From Histidinibacterium lentulum (GTDB lineage Bacteria > Pseudomonadota > Alphaproteobacteria > Rhodobacterales > Rhodobacteraceae): a DNA stretch of 64,000 nt. A program made the position numbers and the translations under genes. The notes beneath the pieces are model-generated. The model was given only the letters and a program-made list of their open reading frames with translations. It ran no database searches and had not been told where the DNA came from. Below are positions 10,825 through 18,883 of this stretch, in pieces. The DNA lies in assembly GCF_003789055.1 (NCBI RefSeq), contig NZ_ML119091.1, positions 62,001 to 126,000 of the forward strand, in the 5' to 3' direction. Each line of letters opens with the position of its first letter. The stretch's first letter is position 1.

Positions 10825-11739
10825 TCAGTCGGGCGAGGTGAGGATCACCTCGACGCGGCGGTTGGCCTCGCGCCCCTCGGGCGTGAGGTTCGTCGTCAGG
10901 GGGGCGAGGTAGCCCATTCCTTCGGCGCGCAGGCGGGCGCGGGCCACGCCGTGGTCCGACACGAGGCGGTCCACGACGGATTGCGCGCGCTGGCGCGACA
11001 GGGCGACGTTGCCCTCGAGCGCGCCGCGCGCGTCGGTATGGCCGACGAGGGCGACGGTGCGGGACGGGCGGGCGGCGAGGTAATCCGCGAGGGCGCGCAG
11101 GCTGGCGAAGTCGCCGGGGCCGAGCTGCGCCGAGCCGGTGGCGAAAACGAGATCGGAGAGAACCACGCGCCCGTCCCGTTCCAGTGCCGCGGCGAAGTCG
11201 CCGGGCGGCGGCGCGACCGGGACGGCGGTGGTGGAGACGGGCGGCGGGGGCGCGCCCTCGGGGCTGACGCGGGTCACCTGGATATGGGCCGCCCCCGCCG
11301 CGCGGCTGACGAGAATGGCGAGCCAGTCGTCGCCGTCGCGGGCGGACAGGTAGCGGTAGTCGCCGAGGCTGACGTGCATCTCGGGGGCGGGCAACACGTC
11401 GAGCGCATGGCGGAAATCGAAGCCGCCGCAGGTGCGGGTCTCGCAGGTGTAGAGGACCTCCCAGCCGGCGGCCTCGATCTGGGCGGCGAGCGGGGAGAGG
11501 ATCTGCAGGGTCGTGAGGGTGGCGCCGCCGATGCGGAAGGCCTCGGTGCGGATCGTGCCGGCGGGCTGGGCGAGCGTCGGGCCGGTGGACGGGGTCCAGG
11601 GACCGGTCGCGATGGGGACGGATTCGGCCGGACGCTCTTCCTGCGCCTGAAGCTGGGCCGTGGCGGGCAGATCGAGCTCGAGGGCGGCAAGCGGCCCCGC
11701 GGCGAGGGCGATGGCAAGGGCGAGAAACGGGCCGCGCAT
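10825..11739 (-). CDS. OmpA-domain outer-membrane/periplasmic protein
   Basis: This 304-residue protein has a signal peptide MRGPFLALAIALAAGPLAALE. An N-terminal domain contains one cysteine pair near YTCETRTCGGF. The OmpA C-terminal peptidoglycan-binding domain covers about residues 195-300 (FATGSAQLGPGDFASL, VGHTDARGALEGNVALS.R, NRRVEVILT). I place the start at 11739 because it opens the signal peptide and overlaps the stop of the upstream GNAT gene by one base. It is last in the three-gene minus-strand operon CinA-like - GNAT - OmpA. Confidence 0.88.
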   Translation of the reverse strand: MRGPFLALAIALAAGPLAALELDLPATAQLQAQEERPAESVPIATGPWTPSTGPTLAQPAGTIRTEAFRIGGATLTTLQILSPLAAQIEAAGWEVLYTCETRTCGGFDFRHALDVLPAPEMHVSLGDYRYLSARDGDDWLAILVSRAAGAAHIQVTRVSPEGAPPPPVSTTAVPVAPPPGDFAAALERDGRVVLSDLVFATGSAQLGPGDFASLRALADYLAARPSRTVALVGHTDARGALEGNVALSRQRAQSVVDRLVSDHGVARARLRAEGMGYLAPLTTNLTPEGREANRRVEVILTSPD

Positions 11740-12452
11740 CAGCCGGGCCGCGCCGCGATGCGGTAGTGGTAGGCCGGGGTCTCGCTGGCGCCGAGACGAC
11801 GGCAGAGCGCGAGCGAGGCGGTATTTCCTGCCTCGACGAGCAGCAGGAGAGTCGCGGCGCCGTGGCGGGCGGCCCATCGGGCGGCGGCGGCGACGAGGGC
11901 CGTGCCGATTCCGCGGCGTCGGACCGAAGGGGCCACTTCCAGCGCGTGGAGCATCGCGGCCCGGCCCGAGAGCGCGGCGAAGGCGGTTCCGGCGGGGCGC
12001 TGACCCGCGCGGGCGAGGAGACTGGTGCGGGGCGGCCGGGCGCGGGCCATGATCGCGAGGCGGTCCGGACCCACGCCGCCCGCGGCCCAGAGGTCCCGCT
12101 GGATCGCGAGCGGCGGCCAGTGCGCGTGGACGATGCCGGGCGGAGGAGGGGCCAGGGGTATGTCGAGTCGGATCAGCCGGGTGGGATGGGCGATCTCGTA
12201 GCCGCGCGCCGCGAGCCGGACGTCGAGAGCGATCTCGCCCTCGCGGACCATGAAGAGCGGCGCGCGGCCTTCGGCGCGCATGGCGGTCTCGGCCTCGTCG
12301 AGACCGGCCTCGGTGACCGCGCCGTCCGCCGTGGCCGCGGAGACCCGCCTGCCGCCGCTTCCGTCGCCCCGCAGGGTGAAGCCCCCGGACCGGCCGACCG
12401 CGGACGCGGGCCAGGTCGCGTCGAGGATCTCGCTCAGGGCCGCGGGCGTCAT
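11739..12452 (-). CDS. GNAT-family N-acetyltransferase
   Basis: This 237-residue protein has an acetyl-CoA-binding GNAT fold in its C-terminal half: ALEVAPSVRRRGIGTALVAA carries the R/Q-x-x-G-x-G/A loop, followed by VEAGNTASLALCRRLGA. The N-terminal half looks like a degenerate second GNAT domain. The substrate is unknown. It overlaps the CinA-like gene by four bases (ATGA) and the OmpA gene by one, so all three should be one transcript. Confidence 0.85.
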   Translation of the reverse strand: MTPAALSEILDATWPASAVGRSGGFTLRGDGSGGRRVSAATADGAVTEAGLDEAETAMRAEGRAPLFMVREGEIALDVRLAARGYEIAHPTRLIRLDIPLAPPPPGIVHAHWPPLAIQRDLWAAGGVGPDRLAIMARARPPRTSLLARAGQRPAGTAFAALSGRAAMLHALEVAPSVRRRGIGTALVAAAARWAARHGAATLLLLVEAGNTASLALCRRLGASETPAYHYRIAARPG

Positions 12453-13174
12453 TGCGGCCCGACGATCTCCGTCAGCCGGGCGAGCGCGTCATCGAGCCGG
12501 GCGGCATCGGGGCCGCGCAGCACGACGTTGGAGCCGAAGACGCCGTTCTGGTTGAACGGGTAGGAGCCGATGGAGAGGTCGGGGTAGGTTTCGGCGAGAG
12601 CGCGCAGGGGGCTGGCGATGTCGCCCTCGCCGCGTTCCACGCGCAGGCTGCGCGACTGAAGCGGCGCGCCGCCCGTCAGCCGGGGCAGGAGGCCCAAGAG
12701 CATGGCCTCGAAGATCTGGGGCACGCCGGCGAGGACATGGACATTGCCGATGGTGAAGCCCGGCGCGGCGCTGACCGGGTTCTCGATCAGGCTGGCGCCC
12801 TCGGGGATGCGGGCCATGCGCAGGCGGGCCTCGTTCAGGACGATGCCGGTCCGGTCGTAATGGGCCTGGAGCAGGGCGCGGGCGTCGTCGCGCACGCCGA
12901 TGCGGACATTGAGGGCAATCGCGACGCAATCGGCGGTGATGTCGTCATGGGTGGGGCCGATGCCGCCCGAGGTGAAGACGTGGTCGTAGGCGCCAGAGAG
13001 CGCGCGGATCGCGGCGACGATGACCTCTTCGACGTCGCCGACCACGCGGGCCTCGCGCAGGTCGATGCCGGCCTCGGAGAGCTTGCCGGCGAGGTGGTGG
13101 GTGTTGGCGTCGCGGGTGCGGCCCGAGAGGATCTCGTCTCCGATCACCAGCATGGCGGCGGTGGGGTTTGGCAT
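12449..13174 (-). CDS. CinA-type MoCF-domain protein (competence/damage-inducible homologue)
   Basis: This 241-residue protein consists of the molybdenum-cofactor-binding (MogA-like) domain of CinA: AAMLVIGDEILSGRTRDANT at residues 6-25, FTSGGIGPTHDDITADCVA near 68, and VHVLAGVPQIFEAML. The C-terminal nicotinamide-nucleotide amidase (PncC) domain of full-length CinA is absent, a common alphaproteobacterial arrangement. Proteins of this kind act on ADP-ribose or FAD-like nucleotides, but the precise role is unclear. It is first in a minus-strand operon and divergent from sfsA, with only 39 bp between the starts. Confidence 0.85.
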   Translation of the reverse strand: MPNPTAAMLVIGDEILSGRTRDANTHHLAGKLSEAGIDLREARVVGDVEEVIVAAIRALSGAYDHVFTSGGIGPTHDDITADCVAIALNVRIGVRDDARALLQAHYDRTGIVLNEARLRMARIPEGASLIENPVSAAPGFTIGNVHVLAGVPQIFEAMLLGLLPRLTGGAPLQSRSLRVERGEGDIASPLRALAETYPDLSIGSYPFNQNGVFGSNVVLRGPDAARLDDALARLTEIVGPQ

Positions 13175-13213
13175 CGCGTTGCTCCGTCGTTTCCCGGTCT
13201 ATATGGCGCGGAC

Positions 13214-14014
13214 ATGCGCTTTGCCACTCCCCTGCGGCCCGGTCGGCTGATCCGCCGGTACATGCGGTTTCTCGCCGATGTCGAGCTGGAGGAGACGGGC
13301 GAGGTGGTCACGGCCCATTGCCCCAACCCCGGCGCCATGCTGGGGCTGAAGGAGCCGGGGCTGAGGGTCTGGCTGGAGCGGAACGACGATCCGAAACGGA
13401 AGCTGCGCTGGGGATGGCGGCTTTGTGATCTGCCGGGCGGGCACCGGGCGGGCATCGATACGGGCGTGCCGAACCGCATCGTTGTCGAGGCGCTGGCGGA
13501 GGGGCGCGTTCCGGCGCTGGCGGGACAAGGCGAGGTGAGGGCGGAGGTCCGCTATGGCGCCCGCAGCCGGGTGGATTTCCTGATCGAGGGGGAGCGGCGG
13601 ACCTGGGTCGAGGTGAAGAACGTGCACCTGCGGCGGGAGGGGGACTGGGCGGAGTTTCCCGATTGCGTGACGGAGCGGGGCGCGAGGCACCTGCGCGAGC
13701 TGGCCGACATGGTGCGCCGGGGGGACCGGGCGGTGATGCTCTACGTCGTGCAGCGGACGGATTGCGCGCGGCTCCGGATGGCGGGCGATCTGGACCCCGC
13801 CTATGCCGCGGCCTTCGATGCGGCGCGCGCCGAGGGCGTGGAGATGCTGTGCCATGGCACGGAGATCGGGCTGGAGGGCGTGCGGCTGGCCGGACCGCTG
13901 CCCGTGGATGCGGGACCGCAGGCGGTGCACGTCACCGCGGTTGGGCAGGGCTCTCCGGTCCGGCGGGGGTGGCGGTCTGGCTCCAAAGGGCCTAGATCGT
14001 CCCGCGAGAGTTGA
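13214..14014 (+). CDS. sfsA: SfsA family protein (sugar fermentation stimulation homologue)
   Basis: This 266-residue protein is of the SfsA family, which combines a DNA-binding OB-like part with a nuclease-like fold. Motifs are LVxxHCPNPGAM-like VVTAHCPNPGAMLGL, GVPNRIVVEAL, SRVDFLIEG, WVEVKNVHLR, FPDCVTERGARHL and MLYVVQRTDC. Members are usually about 235 residues. Here the frame runs some 30 residues past the expected end (after LPVDAGPQ) into the leader of map, see findings. No Shine-Dalgarno sequence is obvious. It is divergent from the CinA-like gene. Confidence 0.9.
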   Translation: MRFATPLRPGRLIRRYMRFLADVELEETGEVVTAHCPNPGAMLGLKEPGLRVWLERNDDPKRKLRWGWRLCDLPGGHRAGIDTGVPNRIVVEALAEGRVPALAGQGEVRAEVRYGARSRVDFLIEGERRTWVEVKNVHLRREGDWAEFPDCVTERGARHLRELADMVRRGDRAVMLYVVQRTDCARLRMAGDLDPAYAAAFDAARAEGVEMLCHGTEIGLEGVRLAGPLPVDAGPQAVHVTAVGQGSPVRRGWRSGSKGPRSSRES

Positions 14015-14025
14015 CGGTGGCGCCC

Positions 14026-14835
14026 ATGGACAACGGTAGCGGCAGACTGACGAGAGACGGCATCCGCATCTACGAGGCCGCGGATTTCGCGGGGATGCGT
14101 GCCGCCGGGCGCCTGGCGGGCGACATTCTCGACCGGATCGCGGATCACGTCTTTCCGGGCCAGACGACGGGCGAGCTCGACCGGCTGATCACGGACTGGG
14201 TCGCGGCCGAGGGGGGCACCAGCGCGACGATCGGCTACAAGGGCTATCGCCACGCGAGCTGCATCAGCGTGAACCATGTCGTCTGTCACGGCATCCCGGG
14301 CCCCAAGGTCCTGAAGGATGGCGATATCCTGAATATCGATGTCACCGTGATCGTGGACGGATGGTACGGCGATTCCAGCCGGATGTATGCGGCGGGCAAG
14401 GTTCCGAAGAAGGCCGAGCGGCTGATCGAGGTCACCCACGATGCGCTGATGGCCGGGATCGAGGCCGTGAGGCCGGGCAACACCTTCGGCGACATCGGCC
14501 ACGCGATCCAGAGTTACGTCGAGCGCCAGCGCATGTCCGTTGTGCGGGACTTCTGCGGGCATGGGCTGGGCCGCGTCTTTCACGCGCCGCCCAATGTCCT
14601 CCATTTCGGCCGTCCCGGCACCGGGCCGAAGCTGGAGGAGGGCATGTTCTTCACCATCGAGCCGATGGTGAACCTCGGCCGGCCCGAGACCAAGGTTCTG
14701 GCCGACGACTGGACCGCCGTGACGCGGGACAAGTCGCTCTCGGCGCAGTTCGAGCATTCGGTCGGCGTGACGGCGGAGGGGGCCGAGATCTTCACCCTCT
14801 CGCCGGCGGGGCGGTTTCATCCCACATGGGCCTGA
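14026..14835 (+). CDS. map: Type I methionine aminopeptidase
   Basis: This 269-residue enzyme removes the initiator methionine. Metal ligands of the pita-bread fold are visible: the two Asp in DVTVIVDGWYGDSS, His in CGHGLGRVFH, Glu in FFTIEPM and Glu in QFEHSVGV. Substrate residues include SVNHVVCHG. I choose the ATG at 14026; a TTG five codons earlier overlaps the sfsA stop. The stop lies 10 bases inside the next gene, so these two are tightly linked. Confidence 0.95.
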   Translation: MDNGSGRLTRDGIRIYEAADFAGMRAAGRLAGDILDRIADHVFPGQTTGELDRLITDWVAAEGGTSATIGYKGYRHASCISVNHVVCHGIPGPKVLKDGDILNIDVTVIVDGWYGDSSRMYAAGKVPKKAERLIEVTHDALMAGIEAVRPGNTFGDIGHAIQSYVERQRMSVVRDFCGHGLGRVFHAPPNVLHFGRPGTGPKLEEGMFFTIEPMVNLGRPETKVLADDWTAVTRDKSLSAQFEHSVGVTAEGAEIFTLSPAGRFHPTWA

Positions 14836-15758
14836 CCGGAAGGGTCCTGACGCTGTGCCTCGCGCTCGCGTGCTGGGCGGGCCTTGCGGCGGCGGATGCG
14901 GACCGGCTGGAGGCCGCGTGGCGCGGCTGGGTGGCGCAGACGGGCATCGGGAGGTCCTCCATCGCCATCGTGCGGAACGGCGAGGTGGTCCGCAGCCTCG
15001 GGATCGGCATGGACCCGGGGGAGCGCGCGCCGCTCGCGTCGCTGTCGAAGAGCATCACCGGGGCCTGCATCATGGCGCTGGAGGCGCAGGGGCGGGTCTG
15101 GCGCGGGCAGACCATGGGGGAGCTTCTGGGCCGAACCCCGCTGGAGATGACGGCGGGTGCGGCGCGGATCACGGTGGCGGAGCTGCTCACCCATTCCTCG
15201 GGCCTCATGCAGGACAGCACCCAGGGCCGCCCCACGCCCTGGGGCGTGCGCGGCGGCGACCGGACGGTTCAGGTCACCCAGACCGCGCTGCGCCGGACGC
15301 CGGGACCGAAGCGGTTCTTCTACAACAACGAGAATTACGCGGTGCTGGGCGCGGTGATCGCGGTGGTCACGCGGCGGGACGTGCATGACGTCTGCCCCGA
15401 ACTCCTGGGGATCGACGCGCGGGTGAATTCGGCCTTCGGCGGAGGCGTGCCCTGGGGCGGGTTCGAGATGTCGGCGCCGGAGTTCGCGCGCTTCGCCGCC
15501 CGGCTGACGCCGCGCAGGGACTGGCCCACGACGCCCATGGGCGGCGGGGTGCGCTACGGGCCCGGCGTGATGCTGTCGGAGGCCGGGCGCGGGGCGATCT
15601 GGCATTTCGGGTCGTGGTGCTTCGTCATCGGGCGCAGCACGGGGGCCTATTTCTTTCAGATCCGGGACGGCTGGGGCGCGACGGTGACCTACAACCGCTG
15701 CCTGACGGACGACCAGACGCGGGCGTTGGACGCAGTTCTGGCCGCGGCGGTGCGGTAG
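14826..15758 (+). CDS. Exported class C beta-lactamase-like serine hydrolase
   Basis: This 310-residue protein has a signal peptide (MGLTGRVLTLCLALACWAGLAAA, of which the first 20 are hydrophobic core). It belongs to the beta-lactamase/penicillin-binding fold: nucleophile S72 in S72-L-S-K75, a Tyr/Asn motif at FFYNNENYAVLG, and a terminal HFG in WHFGSW replacing KTG. HSSGLMQDS is the usual family block. It could act on D-amino-acid peptides or esters; true antibiotic hydrolysis is not implied. It starts 10 bases before the map stop. Confidence 0.85.
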   Translation: MGLTGRVLTLCLALACWAGLAAADADRLEAAWRGWVAQTGIGRSSIAIVRNGEVVRSLGIGMDPGERAPLASLSKSITGACIMALEAQGRVWRGQTMGELLGRTPLEMTAGAARITVAELLTHSSGLMQDSTQGRPTPWGVRGGDRTVQVTQTALRRTPGPKRFFYNNENYAVLGAVIAVVTRRDVHDVCPELLGIDARVNSAFGGGVPWGGFEMSAPEFARFAARLTPRRDWPTTPMGGGVRYGPGVMLSEAGRGAIWHFGSWCFVIGRSTGAYFFQIRDGWGATVTYNRCLTDDQTRALDAVLAAAVR

Positions 15759-15765
15759 GCGCGCG

Positions 15766-15942
15766 TCAGGGTCGGTCGTCCAGGCGTTTCCACAGCAGGC
15801 TGAGCAGGGTTTCCCCGGCCAGGGGCGTGGTCACGTCCCCGATCAGCACGGGGGCGGCGAAGGGCACGGGCGCGGGGAGCGGAACGCTCGCCTCGGGCGC
15901 GCGGGCGATGCGGGGGACGTCGGTCCAGCTGGCGTCGGTCAT
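15766..15942 (-). CDS. Possible small protein of 58 residues
   Basis: This short frame is too small for most gene finders. It begins MTDASWTDVPRIARAPEAS, is proline/alanine-rich in the middle (VPLPAPVPFAAPVLIGDV) and ends with an amphipathic stretch LLSLLWKRLDDRP. It fills the gap downstream of rsmD on the same strand, 13 bp after the rsmD stop. No clear ribosome site is seen, so it may be a chance frame. Confidence 0.4.
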   Translation of the reverse strand: MTDASWTDVPRIARAPEASVPLPAPVPFAAPVLIGDVTTPLAGETLLSLLWKRLDDRP

Positions 15943-15955
15943 GGGGACGAGGCTA

Positions 15956-16531
15956 TCAGCCTTCCCCGGATTCGGCCAAGTCCCCGGGGGTCAGGAAGGT
16001 GAGGTGGCTCTGCCCGTAGCGGCGGCGGTCGGTGACGGTGAAACCGGGGGGCGGCTCGAAGGCCGCGGCCTCCTCCACCACGACCAGGGCATCGGGGGCG
16101 AGCCAGCGGCCGCTGCGGAGCGCCTCGAGCGCCGGGGGGGCCAGGCTGCGGCCATAGGGCGGGTCCATGAGCACCAGATCGAAGGGCGCGCCGTCGCAGG
16201 GGCCGAGGCGGGTCGCGTCGCGGGGCAGGACAAGCGCATCGGTCTCGCGCCGGGCGCGGGCGAGGTTGTCGGCGATCAGCCTGAGCCCGGTGCGGCCGGT
16301 TTCCACGAAGGTGGCATGCTCCGCGCCGCGGGAGAGGGCCTCGAGTCCGAGGGCGCCGGTGCCCGCGAACAGGTCGAGGACGCGCGCGCCGGCAGGCAGG
16401 CCGCGGTTCGAGAGGATGTTGAAGAGGCTCTCGCGCACGCGGTCGGGCGTGGGGCGGAGCGCCGCTGCCATGTCGCCCCTGCCAAGCTCGGCGAGGCGCA
16501 GGCCCCGGTGACGGCCCCCGACGATTCTCAC
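15956..16531 (-). CDS. rsmD: 16S rRNA (guanine966-N2)-methyltransferase RsmD
   Basis: This 191-residue SAM methyltransferase modifies G966 of 16S rRNA. The SAM-binding motif VLDLFAGTGALGLEALSRGA is at residues 51-70 and the catalytic DPPYG at 123-127. RPTPDRVRESLFNIL is an RsmD signature. The start is a GTG (VRIVGGRHRG) that overlaps the stop of the upstream flavoprotein gene as GTGA, the usual coupling in this genome. Confidence 0.93.
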   Translation of the reverse strand: MRIVGGRHRGLRLAELGRGDMAAALRPTPDRVRESLFNILSNRGLPAGARVLDLFAGTGALGLEALSRGAEHATFVETGRTGLRLIADNLARARRETDALVLPRDATRLGPCDGAPFDLVLMDPPYGRSLAPPALEALRSGRWLAPDALVVVEEAAAFEPPPGFTVTDRRRYGQSHLTFLTPGDLAESGEG

Positions 16532-17739
16532 GCCTTGAGGAGCGCCTTGAGGTTCGTCTCCGGGTCCGCGATCACGGCGGGATCGGGCGATTTGCCCATC
16601 TCGATCAGCCGTTTGCCGACCATGTAGGCGCGGCTGTCGTTCATCGCGTCGACGGCGATCAGCTCGCCGCCCGCGTAGTACCAGTGGCTGACGGCCTCGC
16701 CTTCGCCGCGGCGGACGTGGATCGCGTCGAAGCCGCTTCCCAGCCCGGCGATCTGGAGCTTGCAGTCGAATTGGTCGGACCAGAACCAGGGCGCGGCGGT
16801 GTAGGGCGTGTCCTCTCCCATCATGTTGAGGGCGGCGCATTCGGCCATGTCGATGGCGTTGCCCACGCTTTCGAGCCGGATGCGGGCGCCCTTCCAGGGA
16901 AAGCTCGCGCAGTCGCCCGCAGCCCAGATGTGGGGATCGGAGGTGCGGGCCCGGGCGTCGGTGGCGATCCCGTTGTCGATGGTCAGGCCCGCAGCCTCGG
17001 CCAGTCGCGTGTCGGGGGCGATGCCCACGCCGACGATGGCGAAGTCGATCTCGAGCTGCGTGCCGTCCGAGAGGATGGCGCCGGTCACGCGGTCCTCGCC
17101 GGTCAGGCGGGAGAGGCCGGTGCCCTCGCGGATCGTCACGCCATGACCGGCGTGGAGGGTGCGGAAGAAATCCGAGGTCTGGGAGGCGGCGACACGACCG
17201 AGGATGCGGTCGGACATCTCGACGAGGGTGACGCCAAGGCCCTTCTTCGCGGCGACGGCGGCGGCCTCGAGGCCGATGTAGCCGCCGCCCACGATCAGGA
17301 CATGGCGGCCGGGGGCGAATTCGGGGGCCATGGTCTCGGCGTCGCGCAGGTCCCGCATGGTGTAGACGCCGCCGAGATCGCCGCCGATGGACGCGGGCAG
17401 GCGGCGGGGCAGGGAGCCGGTGCAGAGGGCGAGGGCGTCGTAGGAGAGCGTCTCGCCGTCCGTCAGCGTCACGGTGCGGGCGGCGGGGTCGATGGAGGCG
17501 GCCTCTGTCGCGGTGCGCAGTGCTATGGCCTGTTCGGCATACCACGCCTCGGGGCGCAGGTAGAGACGGGCCTCTTCCATCTCGCCGAGCAGATAGGCCT
17601 TCGACAGCGGCGGGCGCTGGTAGGGGGGCACGGGCTCGGCCCCGATGAGCGTGATTTCCCCGGCGAAGCCCGCGGCGCGCAGCTTCGCCACGAGCGAGGC
17701 CCCGGCCTGCCCGGCGCCGATCACCACGAAATGCGCCAT
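16528..17739 (-). CDS. FAD-dependent ferredoxin/rubredoxin-type reductase
   Basis: This is a 403-residue pyridine-nucleotide-disulphide-fold flavoprotein of the putidaredoxin/rhodocoxin reductase type. The FAD Rossmann motif VIGAGQAGASLVAKL is at residue 6, NAD-binding VLIVGGGYIGLEAAAVA near 150, and the second FAD motif DPHIWAAGDCAS near 270. PPLSKAYL and the C-terminal reductase domain (WFWSDQF) match the family. It would pass electrons from NAD(P)H to a small ferredoxin, but no ferredoxin or P450 gene is adjacent. The start at 17739 (MAHFVVIG) removes an implausible 41-residue extension. It is divergent from the peroxiredoxin gene, about 80 bp away. Confidence 0.9.
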   Translation of the reverse strand: MAHFVVIGAGQAGASLVAKLRAAGFAGEITLIGAEPVPPYQRPPLSKAYLLGEMEEARLYLRPEAWYAEQAIALRTATEAASIDPAARTVTLTDGETLSYDALALCTGSLPRRLPASIGGDLGGVYTMRDLRDAETMAPEFAPGRHVLIVGGGYIGLEAAAVAAKKGLGVTLVEMSDRILGRVAASQTSDFFRTLHAGHGVTIREGTGLSRLTGEDRVTGAILSDGTQLEIDFAIVGVGIAPDTRLAEAAGLTIDNGIATDARARTSDPHIWAAGDCASFPWKGARIRLESVGNAIDMAECAALNMMGEDTPYTAAPWFWSDQFDCKLQIAGLGSGFDAIHVRRGEGEAVSHWYYAGGELIAVDAMNDSRAYMVGKRLIEMGKSPDPAVIADPETNLKALLKA

Positions 17740-17819
17740 CTGCCGGACCCCCCTATCGCAGCCTGCCGCCCGGACCCTATATGGCGGGGCACGGAAGACA
17801 ACCCAATGGAGGCGACGGA

Positions 17820-18308
17820 ATGGCGATCGCGGTCGGAGACAAGCTGCCCGAGGGCACGGCACTGAGAATGGGCGCGGACGGCCCCGAGGAGGTGGCGCTG
17901 GCCCCGAAGTTCGCTGGCCGCAAGGTGGCGCTGTTCGGCCTGCCGGGGGCCTATACGGGGACCTGCACCACGTCCCACGTCCCGTCCTTCATCAGCGCCA
18001 TGGACGCGCTGAAGGCGAAGGGCGTGGAGGAGGTGATCTGCGTCGCGGTCAACGATCCATTCGTGATGAAGGCCTGGGGCGACTCGACCGGCGCCGAGGC
18101 GGCGGGCATCACCATGCTCGGCGACGCGAGCGGGGAGTTCGTCAAGGCCCTGGGCCTCGATTTCACGGCGCCGCCCGCCGGGCTCTACGGCAGGTCGCAG
18201 CGCTTCGCGCTCTATGCCGAGGACGGCGTGGTGAAGGTGCTGCATGTGGAGGACAACCCCGGCGTCTGCACAACCTCGGGCGGTCAGGCCCTGGCCGACG
18301 CGATCTGA
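17820..18308 (+). CDS. Peroxiredoxin of the Prx5 (type II) family
   Basis: This 162-residue thiol peroxidase reduces H2O2 and alkyl hydroperoxides. The peroxidatic cysteine is C49 in PGAYTGTCTTSHVPSF; the family consensus has T-P-T-C, so this one carries G in place of the usual P. A second cysteine near the C-terminus (NPGVCTTSGGQ) could be a resolving partner. GGAGG is well placed before the ATG at 17820. A strong stem-loop follows the stop. The divergent ferredoxin reductase might share its promoter region. Confidence 0.92.
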   Translation: MAIAVGDKLPEGTALRMGADGPEEVALAPKFAGRKVALFGLPGAYTGTCTTSHVPSFISAMDALKAKGVEEVICVAVNDPFVMKAWGDSTGAEAAGITMLGDASGEFVKALGLDFTAPPAGLYGRSQRFALYAEDGVVKVLHVEDNPGVCTTSGGQALADAI

Positions 18309-18320
18309 AAGGCGGTCGGG

Positions 18321-18345
18321 GAAGGTGGGTCGAAGTCCCACCTTC
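18321..18345 (+). terminator. Stem-loop after the peroxiredoxin gene
   Basis: GAAGGTGGG and CCCACCTTC form a perfect 9-bp stem with a 7-base loop, 12 bases after the stop. There is no T-run, so it is an intrinsic-like or 3'-end stabilising hairpin. Confidence 0.6.
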
Positions 18346-18464
18346 GGATCGGGGGACCGGTTGCGGTGATCGCTCGCTGTCGGGGTATTCCGGCAGGGTG
18401 ACGCCGGGGAGAGACAAGCCCTTGCGTCACCCCTATCCTGAGGGTGGGACGATGGGAGGCGGGC

Positions 18465-18836
18465 ATGGGCCATTGGTGGTTTCTCGGTGCCGGGGCTCTC
18501 TCGGCGGTCTGGCTGCTGGTGCATGCTTTTGCCGGAGGGCGCGACACGGTGCGGCCCTTGCTCGAAGGTGGCGGCCTTCCGCCCGTCGTGCGCGACACGC
18601 TCTATGTCTGCTGGCATTTCACCAGCGTGGCGCTGGCGATGATGGCGGGGCTGTTCCTGCGCGCGGGTCTCGCCGGAGACGTCACGGCGGCGGTCGCGGC
18701 GACGATCCTGGCGGGGGCGTTCGCGCTGGTCGGTATCGCGCTGGTCCTGAGGCAGGGGGCGAGCCATTTGCAGGTCCCGCAGGGCTGGCTGTTCGTGCCG
18801 GTGGCCGTCCTGGGCGCGGTCGGCCTCATGCAGTGA
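18465..18836 (+). CDS. Small four-helix membrane protein, function unknown
   Basis: This 123-residue protein has about four transmembrane segments: residues 3-20, 45-65, 70-90 and 104-122. It starts MGHWWFLGAGALSAVWLLVH. Conserved-looking residues sit at the ends of helices (HFTSVALAMMAGLF). GGGAGGC precedes the ATG at 18465. I do not recognise the family, and the neighbours (peroxiredoxin upstream, coaBC downstream) do not point to a role. Confidence 0.7.
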   Translation: MGHWWFLGAGALSAVWLLVHAFAGGRDTVRPLLEGGGLPPVVRDTLYVCWHFTSVALAMMAGLFLRAGLAGDVTAAVAATILAGAFALVGIALVLRQGASHLQVPQGWLFVPVAVLGAVGLMQ

Positions 18837-18883
18837 TCGCCGGCGCCCTTGAGGCGGTGGGCGGCAGGGGCTAGCGTCGCGGC

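Noticed and set aside
13977-13994. A 12-base match (TCTGGCTCCAAA) to the end of repeat copy 1, upstream of map
   Set aside because: The rest of the element is missing and its orientation to the downstream gene is opposite to that of the other four copies, so chance is more likely.
17740-17819. An OxyR-type site between the flavoprotein and peroxiredoxin genes
   Set aside because: CTAT occurs twice, but in direct rather than inverted orientation and without matching ATAG arms.
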